53,771 bases of DNA. Source: Campylobacterota bacterium (lineage in GTDB: Bacteria > Campylobacterota > Campylobacteria > Campylobacterales > Sulfurovaceae). Location: NCBI GenBank assembly GCA_003252535.1, contig QKDN01000029.1, forward strand, positions 1-53,771. The letters run 5' to 3'. Both the position numbers and the translations under genes were made by a program. How positions within the stretch are numbered: the first letter of the stretch is position 1; each line of letters starts with the position of its first letter. The notes beneath the pieces are model-generated. The model was not told the origin of the DNA. It saw only the letters and a list, made by a program, of their open reading frames with translations, and did no database searches. Of this stretch, positions 27,800 through 35,218 are shown in pieces.

Positions 27800-28264
27800 G
27801 TGAAGAACGGTTTGAAAAGGGCTTTTTTCTCGCTTCTCGTGACACTCGCATCTCTCGAAGGGGCTGAAGGCTTCAGCGAATACTGCAACAGCCGTTTCGG
27901 TTTCTGTGTCGACTATCCCCGCGAACTTGGAATGGAACCACCCCCGGTCAATAACGACGGAAGGGTGTTCTACAATAACGAAGGGTTCTCCCTGCGTGTT
28001 TATGGGCAGTACAATGCGCTGGATGAGAGGCTTGAAGAGCACTTGCAGAGTCTCAAAGGGGAACTAGACAGTGTAACGTACGAGAGGCTAAAGGGCGACT
28101 GGTTCGTACTCTCGGGGTACAAAGGGAAAGATATCCACTATATCAAAGTGATTTACCGTGACGGGACATTTTATACGCTGTGGATCCGTTACCCCTCAGG
28201 CGACAACATCTACTACGCCAAAGATATCGCGAGAATATCGAAATCCTTCCACCCTCTCCGTTGA
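27800..28264 (+). CDS. Exported protein of unknown function, 154 aa
   Basis: It starts at GTG with GGGAG (gaaaaggggagcagGTG) upstream. The N-terminus (RAFFSLLVTLASLEGAEG) is a signal peptide. The mature part begins EYCNSRFGFCVDYPRELG, a pattern seen in small periplasmic proteins that resemble the PsbP-like fold, but I cannot confirm that. Two close cysteines may pair. It converges on a lipoprotein gene across a hairpin. Confidence 0.65.
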   Translation: MKNGLKRAFFSLLVTLASLEGAEGFSEYCNSRFGFCVDYPRELGMEPPPVNNDGRVFYNNEGFSLRVYGQYNALDERLEEHLQSLKGELDSVTYERLKGDWFVLSGYKGKDIHYIKVIYRDGTFYTLWIRYPSGDNIYYAKDIARISKSFHPLR

Positions 28265-28268
28265 GTGT

Positions 28269-28284
28269 GGGAGGTTCTCCTCCC
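28269..28284. terminator. Hairpin between convergent genes
   Basis: GGGAGG (28269-28274) pairs with CCTCCC (28279-28284) around the loop TTCT. It lies within 25 bp between two stop codons and could serve both directions. Confidence 0.55.
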
Positions 28285-28289
28285 CGGTA

Positions 28290-28709
28290 TCACTTTTTGC
28301 CGTATTTATACCCTTCGGTCATCGAACGTTTAGTGATCAGATAATATTCGTTGGCTATTTTGACCTTGTATTTCGCTCCTGCGATCTCTTCTACATGAAT
28401 CGGCTGGCCGCTTCTTTCGGTAAATCCACCCTCTCCGTCAAAGGTAAAGACACGGTAGCGGACGAGGTCCTGGTTTGCCACGTCAGTGACCCATACTTCT
28501 GCTCTGTCGCCAGCGAAATAAACAGCGCGGTATCCGCATACGTCATCATAAGTGGGTTCATCGACCGAGCAGCGCATGGTGCCCGATGACTGGTAGTCGG
28601 TCGGTCCTTTATCGCTCGTTGACATTGTCACCTTTTCTTTCTCACCGCCGCAACCGCTGATGATGACCGAAGCTGCAATAAGACTAAAAGCCGTGATTTT
28701 TTTCAACAT
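28290..28709 (-). CDS. Lipoprotein of unknown function, 139 aa
   Basis: The signal sequence MLKKITAFSLIAASVIISGC contains a lipobox (ISGC, Cys20). The mature part has two cysteines (MRCSVDEP and DVCGYRAVYF) and a beta-rich C-terminus. An AGGAGT site precedes the ATG. No family is recognised. It is divergent from the mla operon. Confidence 0.7.
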   Translation of the reverse strand: MLKKITAFSLIAASVIISGCGGEKEKVTMSTSDKGPTDYQSSGTMRCSVDEPTYDDVCGYRAVYFAGDRAEVWVTDVANQDLVRYRVFTFDGEGGFTERSGQPIHVEEIAGAKYKVKIANEYYLITKRSMTEGYKYGKK

Positions 28710-28806
28710 TATTACTCCTTTTCCTTGATGGTCATAATTATACCAAATATTATTTTATTCTGATTTACTCCGCTCTGTTCTCATCGAAAAGTGAGATAAA
28801 AGAGGT

Positions 28807-28812
28807 TAAAAT
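28807..28812 (+). promoter_or_regulatory. Candidate -10 box for the mla operon
   Basis: TAAAAT lies 33 bp before the mlaE ATG in an AT-rich divergent region. No -35 is recognisable. Confidence 0.35.
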
Positions 28813-28844
28813 TTTGTATCGCCCTCTACTGAAGAACGGGTGTC

Positions 28845-29648
28845 ATGATGAAGGGGTACAGGGTGCTTGGATGGGTCGATACGCTTGGTGACCGGACGAT
28901 ACGGTGGAGTGCAGGAGTGCGTGATGGTATGCGCTTTACCCTCGTGTGTTTCGCACATCTCATCCGTCCGTCGAGCTACAACCCGGCGATGCGTACCATC
29001 ATCATCAAGCAGATATATTTTACCGCAGTCGAGATCATTCCGCTATTCCTTATGATGGCCGTGATCTTCGGATCGGTCATCATCGGCGCGGTCATAGCGC
29101 TGGCTGCTTCTTATGATCTTGAGGAGCATATCGGTTCGATCATCATCACCTTTGCCATCGATGAGTTCGCACCGTTTTTTACCGCGCTGCTGATCGCACT
29201 CCGTTCGGGTGCGGCGATCAATACGGAGATAGCGGTCATGAAGGTCAACAGGGAGCTCAGGACGCTCGATGCATACGGTATCGATATCATCGACTATCTT
29301 TTCCTCCCCCGCATCATCGGGGGGATGATCTCGATCACGCTCCTTTCAATTGTTTTTGCTATTATTATGATATGCAGCGGATACATTTTCACCTTTTTCT
29401 ATATGGATATGTATCTCTTTACCTACAAGCGACTTCTGGTAGATGCCGTTGGGATGGCGGACCTGGCGATACTGTTCGGGAAGAGCCTGCTTTTCGGTTT
29501 TGTGACGATCACGATCCCCATCTACAGCGGGCTGAAGACGATGGAAGGCTACAGTGCCATCCCTATTTCTGTCCTTCAGGGGATGGTGAAGCTTTTTATA
29601 GCGCTATTTTTTATCGAGGTGTCATCATTGCAGCTTCAGTTACTATAA
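28845..29648 (+). CDS. mlaE: MlaE-family ABC transporter permease
   Basis: Membrane subunit of an MCE-type system that moves phospholipids between the two membranes. The 267-residue protein has about five to six hydrophobic segments. The family motif region FAIDEFAPFFTALLIALRSGAAINTEIAVMKVN contains the EQ-loop-like coupling helix sequence. It starts ATGATG at 28845. The gene order mlaE-(ATPase)-mlaD-lipoprotein matches, as I recall, Campylobacter iamB-iamA-mlaD-Cj1649. The end overlaps the following ATPase-like ORF. Confidence 0.88.
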   Translation: MMKGYRVLGWVDTLGDRTIRWSAGVRDGMRFTLVCFAHLIRPSSYNPAMRTIIIKQIYFTAVEIIPLFLMMAVIFGSVIIGAVIALAASYDLEEHIGSIIITFAIDEFAPFFTALLIALRSGAAINTEIAVMKVNRELRTLDAYGIDIIDYLFLPRIIGGMISITLLSIVFAIIMICSGYIFTFFYMDMYLFTYKRLLVDAVGMADLAILFGKSLLFGFVTITIPIYSGLKTMEGYSAIPISVLQGMVKLFIALFFIEVSSLQLQLL

Positions 29649-30100
29649 GGATATTCGGCGACTACGACGAGCTTGTTGCTTTCGCGGAGGCAGGCGGTGA
29701 TGCTGCGATAGTGAGCAGCGATACGCCGCTCATCTCCAATCTCGATATCTGCGAGAACATCTCGCTTATCCGCGAGGTGCACCACAGGCTCCCCATCATG
29801 GCAGCCAGAGTACAGGCGGCAGAGCAGCTTGAGAGGATAGGGCTGATACGGATCTGTGAGAAAAGGCCCACGGAGTGTACGCCGTTCGAGATATTCTATG
29901 CAATGGTGATACGGGCTATGATGAGCGATTTTTCCAGGATATATATACTCACCCCCTACAGCTTCATCAGGAGACTTAAAGAGTTCTCGGAGGTGATCGG
30001 GACGATCGGACGGCTGGAGTACACGCAGGAGATATTCGTGCTCGATACGAACAAGAACCTGTATCACTATGAGGAGTGCCAATGCAATATCATTCGATGA
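29627..30100 (+). CDS. Degenerate ABC ATPase-like subunit of the Mla system, no Walker A
   Basis: At the place where the ATPase gene should be, a frame of about 157 codons resembles only the second half of MlaF. A Q-loop-like region (IVSSDTPLISNLDICENISL) is followed by RVQAAEQLERIGL, and then by ECTPFEIFYAMVIRAMM, where the LSGG signature should stand, and RIYILTPYSF, where Walker B should be. There is no Walker A and no catalytic Glu. No ATG, GTG or TTG start is available near the 5' end. The best start is ATT at 29627, five bases after GAGGTG, overlapping the end of mlaE. It overlaps mlaD, so the frame is kept open by selection and not obviously decayed. Confidence 0.7.
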   Translation: MAASVTIRIFGDYDELVAFAEAGGDAAIVSSDTPLISNLDICENISLIREVHHRLPIMAARVQAAEQLERIGLIRICEKRPTECTPFEIFYAMVIRAMMSDFSRIYILTPYSFIRRLKEFSEVIGTIGRLEYTQEIFVLDTNKNLYHYEECQCNIIR

Positions 30101-31017
30101 AAAGAGCCGTCGGTCTGGCGATGGTCGCACTGGTGCTGCTCGTACTCTTCTCTCTTGTGTTCATTATCAGCGAGAAACGCTATTTCGAACCGAGGGTGAG
30201 CTACTACTTCATCGTCGATGATGCAAGCGAGCTGAGCGTAGGAACACCGCTGAACTATTCGGGACTGGCCGTAGGGATGATAGACACGATAGAACTTACC
30301 GATACCGGCAGGGCAAGGATGAGCTTTTCCCTCACAGAGGCCAACCGGAAATGGATCACCGAAGAGACCGTCCTGACGGTCAAAAGACCCCTTATCGGTT
30401 CGACCTATATCGAGATCAGCCCCATCGGCAAAGCAGCGCTCCTCTCTCCCGAAAGACCGATCGAGGTGAAGATGAGTGACGATATCAACGATATCATCGA
30501 GCGTCTGGAGCCGGTGGTCAAGAAAGCGACGACCGTGCTCGATAACTTCGAGACGATCACCAATTACCTCGTCAGCGAGGATTCGGAGCTTGTGAGCGGG
30601 CTTAAGAACTTCAACGCGATCACCGGGAAGCTGGCTCAAAGCGACTCTTTCCTCACATCCCTCACTGGTGATGCGAACGCTACGAAGAACTTCATCAATG
30701 CGATCAACCGCCTCTCCGTTATCCTTGACAATATCGAGAAAATATCACGGGACCTGAGCCAAATGAGCGGGACTTTCGAGCAGAAGATCATCGACCCAGG
30801 CTCACAGACGATCAGGGATATCGATGCCATTATGAAAGATATACGCTCCAAACTGACTATCCTCCACGGTCTTGTCGAGGAGATCGGAGGATCGAAACGG
30901 GAATTCAGACTGATCAAACGGGAGATATCGGTAGGGATACAGAAAACGAACAAGATCATCAACAAGATTGACAGAACCCTCGGGACGACGCCCAAGAGCA
31001 AAGTGGAGCTGCCATGA
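30082..31017 (+). CDS. mlaD: MCE/MlaD domain protein
   Basis: The periplasmic lipid-binding subunit anchored in the inner membrane. A membrane segment (about residues 9-29, VGLAMVALVLLVLFSLVFII) is followed by one MCE domain (about 38-118, with VGTPLNYSGLAVGMI and PLIGSTYIEI) and a long helical C-terminus (about 130-311) that should form the tube. The ATG at 30082 has GAGGAG five bases upstream. A GTG at 30076 and an ATG at 30097 overlapping the upstream stop are alternatives. Its stop overlaps the lipoprotein gene. Confidence 0.9.
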   Translation: MQYHSMKRAVGLAMVALVLLVLFSLVFIISEKRYFEPRVSYYFIVDDASELSVGTPLNYSGLAVGMIDTIELTDTGRARMSFSLTEANRKWITEETVLTVKRPLIGSTYIEISPIGKAALLSPERPIEVKMSDDINDIIERLEPVVKKATTVLDNFETITNYLVSEDSELVSGLKNFNAITGKLAQSDSFLTSLTGDANATKNFINAINRLSVILDNIEKISRDLSQMSGTFEQKIIDPGSQTIRDIDAIMKDIRSKLTILHGLVEEIGGSKREFRLIKREISVGIQKTNKIINKIDRTLGTTPKSKVELP

Positions 31018-31670
31018 TGGATACGAAATATCTTCTTTGTGTACTGGCAGCTGCTCTGATGATCGGGGGGTGTGCCTCCAAAACTCCTCCGAACCAGTGG
31101 CAGATCGAGAGTGCGGAGTCATTTGATTCCTATACCCAAAGTTATCTCAAAGGCGAAGAAGTCATGGCCCAAAGCGAACTCTCGGGAGCGATAGAAGAGG
31201 CGAAAAGGAGTGCCGATATCGAACAGCTCGAACGGATCTACCTGGGGGCATGCGCTCTGGAGCATTCGGTAGGGGAGGGGAGATACTGCACCGAATACCG
31301 CAGGCTCTCCGCTATCCGTACCTACAGAGCGCTCGAAGCCTATGCATCGCTTCTCGAAGGAGCTCTGGGAACTGCTGACATAGAGCATCTTCCTCCCCAG
31401 TATCAGACCTTTGCACAATACAGGCTGCGCGGAGATGTATCGGGTGCGTTCAACGAGCTCATTTCGATGAAGAGGGTGACTTCGCAGCTGATCGCAGCCT
31501 CGCTGATCAAAGATCGTCTCAACGATACCCAGAGGGACTATATCCTCGGTCTTGCATCAAAATACGGTTACAAAAAAAGTGTTCTGTTCTGGCTGCGTGA
31601 GACTGTAAGAAAAGGGGATGGCGAAAGGAAAGCCGGTGCGCTGGCAAGGATCAAAGTGATAGGGAGTTAG
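31014..31670 (+). CDS. Mla-operon lipoprotein
   Basis: The lipobox MIGGC ends the signal sequence (LLCVLAAALMIGGC). The 218-residue protein is mostly helical, with weak TPR/solenoid character (IEEAKRSADIEQLERIYLGAC and QLIAASLIKDRLN). Its start (ATGATG at 31014) overlaps mlaD. Lipoproteins are found at the same place in the Campylobacter operon, so it may be an auxiliary component on the outer membrane, comparable in role to MlaA or MlaC, but that is inference. A hairpin terminator follows. Confidence 0.75.
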   Translation: MMDTKYLLCVLAAALMIGGCASKTPPNQWQIESAESFDSYTQSYLKGEEVMAQSELSGAIEEAKRSADIEQLERIYLGACALEHSVGEGRYCTEYRRLSAIRTYRALEAYASLLEGALGTADIEHLPPQYQTFAQYRLRGDVSGAFNELISMKRVTSQLIAASLIKDRLNDTQRDYILGLASKYGYKKSVLFWLRETVRKGDGERKAGALARIKVIGS

Positions 31671-31677
31671 CGGGTGT

Positions 31678-31693
31678 CCCGGCATAGGCCGGG
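31678..31693. terminator. Terminator hairpin after the mla operon
   Basis: CCCGGC (31678-31683) pairs with GCCGGG (31688-31693) around ATAG. It lies between convergent stop codons (mla lipoprotein and cytochrome c). On the plus strand a T run (31705-31711) follows slightly downstream. Confidence 0.65.
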
Positions 31694-31702
31694 AGGGTGT
31701 GA

Positions 31703-32119
31703 CTATTTTTTGGAACCGGGGCCAAATGTAGTATAGATGTATTCTGCCATCTCTTCGTCGGACATCTTTCCTTCTCTTTTTTCGATCGTTTTGAGGTTCT
31801 CTCTCATGACCGAGTGCTGGGTACTGATACCGTCTTCAGTTTTTCTGAGGTTTTGCAGTTTCTCAAGGAGCTCCTCCTGGCTGAGGTGATTGAGCGGAAC
31901 GCCGTTGGTGTTGGTGTTCGGCCCCGAGGCTATCCCGGAACCTGCCATCTCTTCGACCTTCATATTGACCTGTTTTTTTGTAAGTTTAGAAACACCGTTC
32001 GCCTGGTCACCGTGGCAGTTGGCACATCGATGCTGGTAGATATCTGCTACCGGAGTTGCCCATAGTGTCGTAGATGTTGCCATCACCATACATGCCATAA
32101 CTATCTTGTTCTTTTGCAT
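31703..32119 (-). CDS. Monoheme cytochrome c, periplasmic
   Basis: A signal peptide (about 1-22, IVMACMVMATSTTLWA) is followed by a class I cytochrome fold with one heme motif CANCH (residues 33-37). A distal methionine candidate lies in MSDEEMAEYIYTTF at the end. The 138-residue length and the long middle insertion (about 65-110) are typical of Campylobacterota electron carriers. An AGGAG site precedes its ATG. It is a single-gene unit facing the mla operon, and its partner oxidase is not in the window. Confidence 0.88.
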   Translation of the reverse strand: MQKNKIVMACMVMATSTTLWATPVADIYQHRCANCHGDQANGVSKLTKKQVNMKVEEMAGSGIASGPNTNTNGVPLNHLSQEELLEKLQNLRKTEDGISTQHSVMRENLKTIEKREGKMSDEEMAEYIYTTFGPGSKK

Positions 32120-32304
32120 ATTGCGTCTCCTTTTTGAATCCTTAAATGTAAACTTATTATTTAAGGTTTGTAATAAAAATATACAATAGTTAAAATAACA
32201 AATATCTTAATATAGTCATAGATTATAAAAAATCCGAGAAAAAGCAGAATATATTTTGTTGGACAATTATTAAGCACCGATAAGGGAGGGTGAAGTGAAA
32301 TATC

Positions 32305-32313
32305 TGATATGAT
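32305..32313 (+). promoter_or_regulatory. Candidate extended -10 promoter for the PDC-sensor gene
   Basis: TGaTATGAT fits the TGnTAtnAT extended -10 pattern, 31 bp before the ATG. The rest of the 225-bp AT-rich divergent gap 32120-32344 holds no other feature I can name. Confidence 0.5.
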
Positions 32314-32344
32314 TGTAAAGTAACTAAACCATGAGGAAAAGAAA

Positions 32345-33202
32345 ATGCAGGAATTTATAGAAGTATACAATCAGAACAGGGAAGATATAGAGAGCTTCGT
32401 CATCAACACCCTCAAGAACGGCGGCGATATCCTCGGCGACGGTGGCGAAGAGGGCTACGGGCATATCTTCCAGGCATTTCCTTCTGTAGAGCTGATCTAT
32501 ATCACAGACAAAGATTACAACCAGATCACTCCCAATATCTATCGCAACAGGATCGAAAAGCCGGAAATGGGAAAGAGCCGTAGCTATATGAGCGAAAAGA
32601 TGCATCAGAGAGCCGAGAATTTCTATATCAGCAGTCCCTATATCTCTACGGCCACAGGCAAGACATGCATCACGATCATGAAGCAGGAGGGGAACAGCTA
32701 TGTGTTCATAGATTTCCGCCTCTCGACGCTGCTGGGACGGCTGGGACTCGTAGAGCTCCATCCGTCTTTCAACAACCTTACCAAGGTGTTCTACAAATCC
32801 GCGGGCTTCTCACTGATGTTCTTCGCTTTTTTGTCGATCATCTATGCACTCTCATCGTACGGATATCATATTTTCGTAGAGAGCGATTTCACCCTCGACA
32901 GCCTCTTCAAGCCTATCGTAGCCCTGACACTGGGGCTGGCGATATTCGACCTCTCCAAGACGATACTTGAGCGTGAAGTGTTCTTCAAGAACTATTCCAA
33001 GGGGGACGAGGATACAAAGGTGCTCAGCAAGTTTGCCGTGGCCATCGTCATAGCCCTCTCCATCGAAGCGTTGATGGTAGTGTTCAAGATCGCGCTGCAC
33101 GATTATACACAGATGATACACGCGCTCTATCTCATCGCAGGGGTGGGGATCATTATGGTGGCTTTGGCGCTCTTCCACTACTTCACCAAAAAGGTGGGGT
33201 AG
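32345..33202 (+). CDS. PDC-sensor-type protein with four membrane segments
   Basis: Residues 1-130 look like a PDC/Cache ligand-binding domain (VELIYITDKDYNQITPNIY, FYISSPYISTATGKTCIT and SYVFIDFRLSTLL). Four hydrophobic segments follow at about 153-173, 189-204, 230-250 and 259-279, with a short cytoplasmic end. There is no kinase, GGDEF, EAL or methyl-accepting domain. The N-terminus has no membrane anchor before the sensor, which is unusual for a periplasmic Cache domain; the sensor may be cytoplasmic. GAGGAAAAG precedes the ATG. The function is unknown; signal-linked transport or membrane tuning is possible. Confidence 0.72.
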   Translation: MQEFIEVYNQNREDIESFVINTLKNGGDILGDGGEEGYGHIFQAFPSVELIYITDKDYNQITPNIYRNRIEKPEMGKSRSYMSEKMHQRAENFYISSPYISTATGKTCITIMKQEGNSYVFIDFRLSTLLGRLGLVELHPSFNNLTKVFYKSAGFSLMFFAFLSIIYALSSYGYHIFVESDFTLDSLFKPIVALTLGLAIFDLSKTILEREVFFKNYSKGDEDTKVLSKFAVAIVIALSIEALMVVFKIALHDYTQMIHALYLIAGVGIIMVALALFHYFTKKVG

Positions 33203-33204
33203 TC

Positions 33205-33921
33205 CTACTTCATCTTTGTATCGAGCATCGAGAGTTCATCGTTTGCCACATCGTAGATGTAGAACTCCTTCTCCCCTTTGACCTGCCGTGTGATGAGCAG
33301 TCGGTCGTCGCCGATCTGTTCATAGCTTAGGATATCTTTGAACAGCAGTGAGAGATGCGTACCGTCATACTCCGAAATGAACAGGTCTTCCCGGTCCTTT
33401 CTGTCAAGGACACCGTCTTTGTTGGTATCCTTGGCGATGACGGCATAGATGTTCTTCCCGAGTTTTTTGTCACGGTAGAGCCTGTTCTTATTCTCACCCT
33501 CCTCATAATATGCAACGGAACGGATATAGACATCCTGAGGAAAGAGCCTGATGGCCCTGGTGTTCTTTTTGGCGAACAGCAGGTTGACAAGGAGGGATTC
33601 GTTGGTTATATACTTTGCAGAGGCGTTTGTATAGCCCATAGCGTCTTCAGATCTTCTGTGAATAATTCTGGAAGACTTGAGTTCGAAAACATATGTGTCC
33701 TTGATATTCCTTCCAAACTCTTTGGTGTATGTGATCGCAGGGATATCACGGGTCGTATTGGAATCGTTGAGATCGATGACCTTGAGCTGCGGTTCATGAT
33801 CCCTTGCCGGGAACAGTCCGGGAAGTACTTCTGAAAGCATTATCACCAGTACGGCAACAGCCAATATAAAAAATAAAATCGGATTGAGCCTGGTGATGAT
33901 GTCGTAGAGTTTTGTTTTCAT
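33205..33921 (-). CDS. Membrane-anchored protein of unknown function, 238 aa
   Basis: One membrane segment (about 13-36, PILFFILAVAVLVIMLSEVLPGLF) anchors a beta-rich periplasmic domain. Segments such as YAVIAKDTNKDGVLDRKDRED and LFISEYDGTHLSLLF look like beta-propeller or EF-hand-like repeats (DTNKDGVLD). No enzyme motif is seen. It converges on the PDC protein with a 2-bp gap. No family is recognised; a link to exported lipoproteins nearby is possible but unproven. Confidence 0.68.
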   Translation of the reverse strand: MKTKLYDIITRLNPILFFILAVAVLVIMLSEVLPGLFPARDHEPQLKVIDLNDSNTTRDIPAITYTKEFGRNIKDTYVFELKSSRIIHRRSEDAMGYTNASAKYITNESLLVNLLFAKKNTRAIRLFPQDVYIRSVAYYEEGENKNRLYRDKKLGKNIYAVIAKDTNKDGVLDRKDREDLFISEYDGTHLSLLFKDILSYEQIGDDRLLITRQVKGEKEFYIYDVANDELSMLDTKMK

Positions 33922-33997
33922 AGAGATGTCCTTGCCATAGATTACTCAGTATATGATATCGAAATTTTTTGCAGAATCAACTATTTGGGTATGGTTG

Positions 33998-34006
33998 TGT
34001 TATAAT
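33998..34006 (+). promoter_or_regulatory. Candidate extended -10 promoter for the DUF2164 gene
   Basis: TGtTATAAT is an exact extended -10 match, 39 bp before the ATG, with AGAGGAAG as ribosome binding site. Confidence 0.55.
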
Positions 34007-34044
34007 CGGCAGTTTGGGTCAACAATAGTGACAGAGGAAGATGT

Positions 34045-34287
34045 ATGCAAAAGATCGAGTGGAAAAAAGAAGATCGTGAAGTGATCGTAGATAAGATCAA
34101 AAGGTATTTTGAAAAAGAGCTTGACTGTGAGATCGGCAGTTTTGATGCTGCATTCCTGCTTGATTTTTTTGCGGATGAGATCGGAGGGTATTTTTATAAT
34201 CAGGGTCTCAACGATGCCAGAGATGCCGTAGCCGAACATAATGCAGCACTGATCGACAGCCTCTACAGTATGGAGGAGATACTTTGA
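34045..34287 (+). CDS. DUF2164 domain protein, 80 aa
   Basis: This small conserved bacterial protein of unknown function has the family pattern ITxxxK..YF-x-EL..EIG-FDAxFLLDFF-x-EIGxYFYNQGL. It is cytoplasmic, acidic and helical, with no membrane segment. It has its own promoter and lies upstream of rplU-rpmA, which have a separate -10 box. Confidence 0.8.
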   Translation: MQKIEWKKEDREVIVDKIKRYFEKELDCEIGSFDAAFLLDFFADEIGGYFYNQGLNDARDAVAEHNAALIDSLYSMEEIL

Positions 34288-34392
34288 TCCCTTCTGGACA
34301 AAGTATCATCTGAAAGGCTTCAAAACAGCTCAGTGTCCGAAGAGAGAGCTTGTTCTGATTTGTGTTTAAATAGAAATTAAATATAGTTTGGG

Positions 34393-34398
34393 TATAAT
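34393..34398 (+). promoter_or_regulatory. Candidate -10 box for rplU-rpmA
   Basis: TATAAT preceded by TTTGGG lies 46 bp before the L21 start, in the 156-bp gap after the DUF2164 gene. Confidence 0.55.
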
Positions 34399-34443
34399 CA
34401 CAAACTTTTTTAAGACAACACTATATCGATATAAAGGGTTTGC

Positions 34444-34749
34444 ATGTACGCAATCATTAAAGCAAGCGGTCAGCAGTTCAAAGTTCAAGAGGGTGATATC
34501 ATCTGTTTTGACAAAATGGGACTCGAGCCAAAAGCAGAAGTTGAGTTCAAAGAGGTTCTCGCACTTGATAACGGTGAGCTAAAGATCGGCGCTCCGTTCG
34601 TAGAAGGTGCAGTAGTCAAAGGTGAAGTTATCAACGAAGGTAGAGATAAGAAAGTTATCATCTACAAGAAGAGAAGAAGAAAAGACTCTAAGCTCAAAAG
34701 AGGCTTCAGAAGAGACTTCACAAGAGTAAGAATTACTAAAATAGCATAA
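34444..34749 (+). CDS. rplU: 50S ribosomal protein L21
   Basis: The protein begins [18 protein letters not shown], the L21 signature, and ends in a basic tail ([23 protein letters not shown]). Length 101 is typical. It is a large-subunit protein and forms a conserved pair with rpmA 12 bp downstream. Confidence 0.97.
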   Translation: MYAIIKASGQQFKVQEGDIICFDKMGLEPKAEVEFKEVLALDNGELKIGAPFVEGAVVKGEVINEGRDKKVIIYKKRRRKDSKLKRGFRRDFTRVRITKIA

Positions 34750-34761
34750 GGAGAAGAGGTC

Positions 34762-35016
34762 ATGGCACACAAGAAAGGTCAAGGTTCTACCCAGAACAAC
34801 CGTGATTCAGCAGGTCGTCGTTTAGGTGTTAAGAAATTTGGCGGTGAGAGCGTTATCCCTGGTAACATCATCATCAGACAAAGAGGTACAAAAGTACACC
34901 CGGGTACAGGTGTAGGTATTGGTAAAGACCACACTATCTACGCACTTATCGAGGGTACTGTAAAATTCGAGAACAGAACTGCTTCTCAAAAGAAAGTATC
35001 TGTAATCCCTGCATAA
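34762..35016 (+). CDS. rpmA: 50S ribosomal protein L27
   Basis: The N-terminus [20 protein letters not shown] is that of L27, whose start contacts tRNA in the peptidyl-transferase centre. There is no cleavable N-terminal extension of the kind seen in Firmicutes. The length is 84. GGAGAAGAGG precedes the ATG, and a terminator hairpin follows the stop. Confidence 0.97.
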   Translation: MAHKKGQGSTQNNRDSAGRRLGVKKFGGESVIPGNIIIRQRGTKVHPGTGVGIGKDHTIYALIEGTVKFENRTASQKKVSVIPA

Positions 35017-35027
35017 CTCTTCACCTG

Positions 35028-35051
35028 CGTGAGAGGAATCATCCTCTCACG
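35028..35051 (+). terminator. Terminator after rpmA
   Basis: CGTGAGAGGA pairs with TCCTCTCACG (10 bp) around a 4-base loop. The sequence downstream is only weakly T-rich. It ends the rplU-rpmA unit, so the next gene is separately expressed. Confidence 0.75.
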
Positions 35052-35182
35052 TGGATTTATAACTCCACAACAATTATTTTCAGCATCATTTCCACTTCAG
35101 GGGAAAGCGTCCTTTTTCGATACTCCGATCGAATCTCTCAAAAGATCAACAAGCCTAATTAATAGACCTTTTATAGCCTATC

Positions 35183-35191
35183 TGTTATGAT
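35183..35191 (+). promoter_or_regulatory. Candidate extended -10 promoter for the glutamate dehydrogenase gene
   Basis: TGtTATGAT lies 28 bp before the ATG, downstream of the rpmA terminator. The 202-bp gap contains no ORF or other motif I can name. Confidence 0.55.
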
Positions 35192-35218
35192 AGAAAAAAC
35201 TCAATTACGGGGTAGTCA

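Noticed and set aside
29372-29626. N-terminal extension of the ATPase-like ORF
   Set aside because: Lies in the mlaE coding frame overlap and lacks family resemblance; the ATT at 29627 with GAGGTG before it is a better start.
35028-35051. Hairpin after rpmA considered as a riboswitch for the dehydrogenase gene
   Set aside because: A simple 10-bp stem next to a stop codon is better explained as a terminator; no aptamer-like structure seen.
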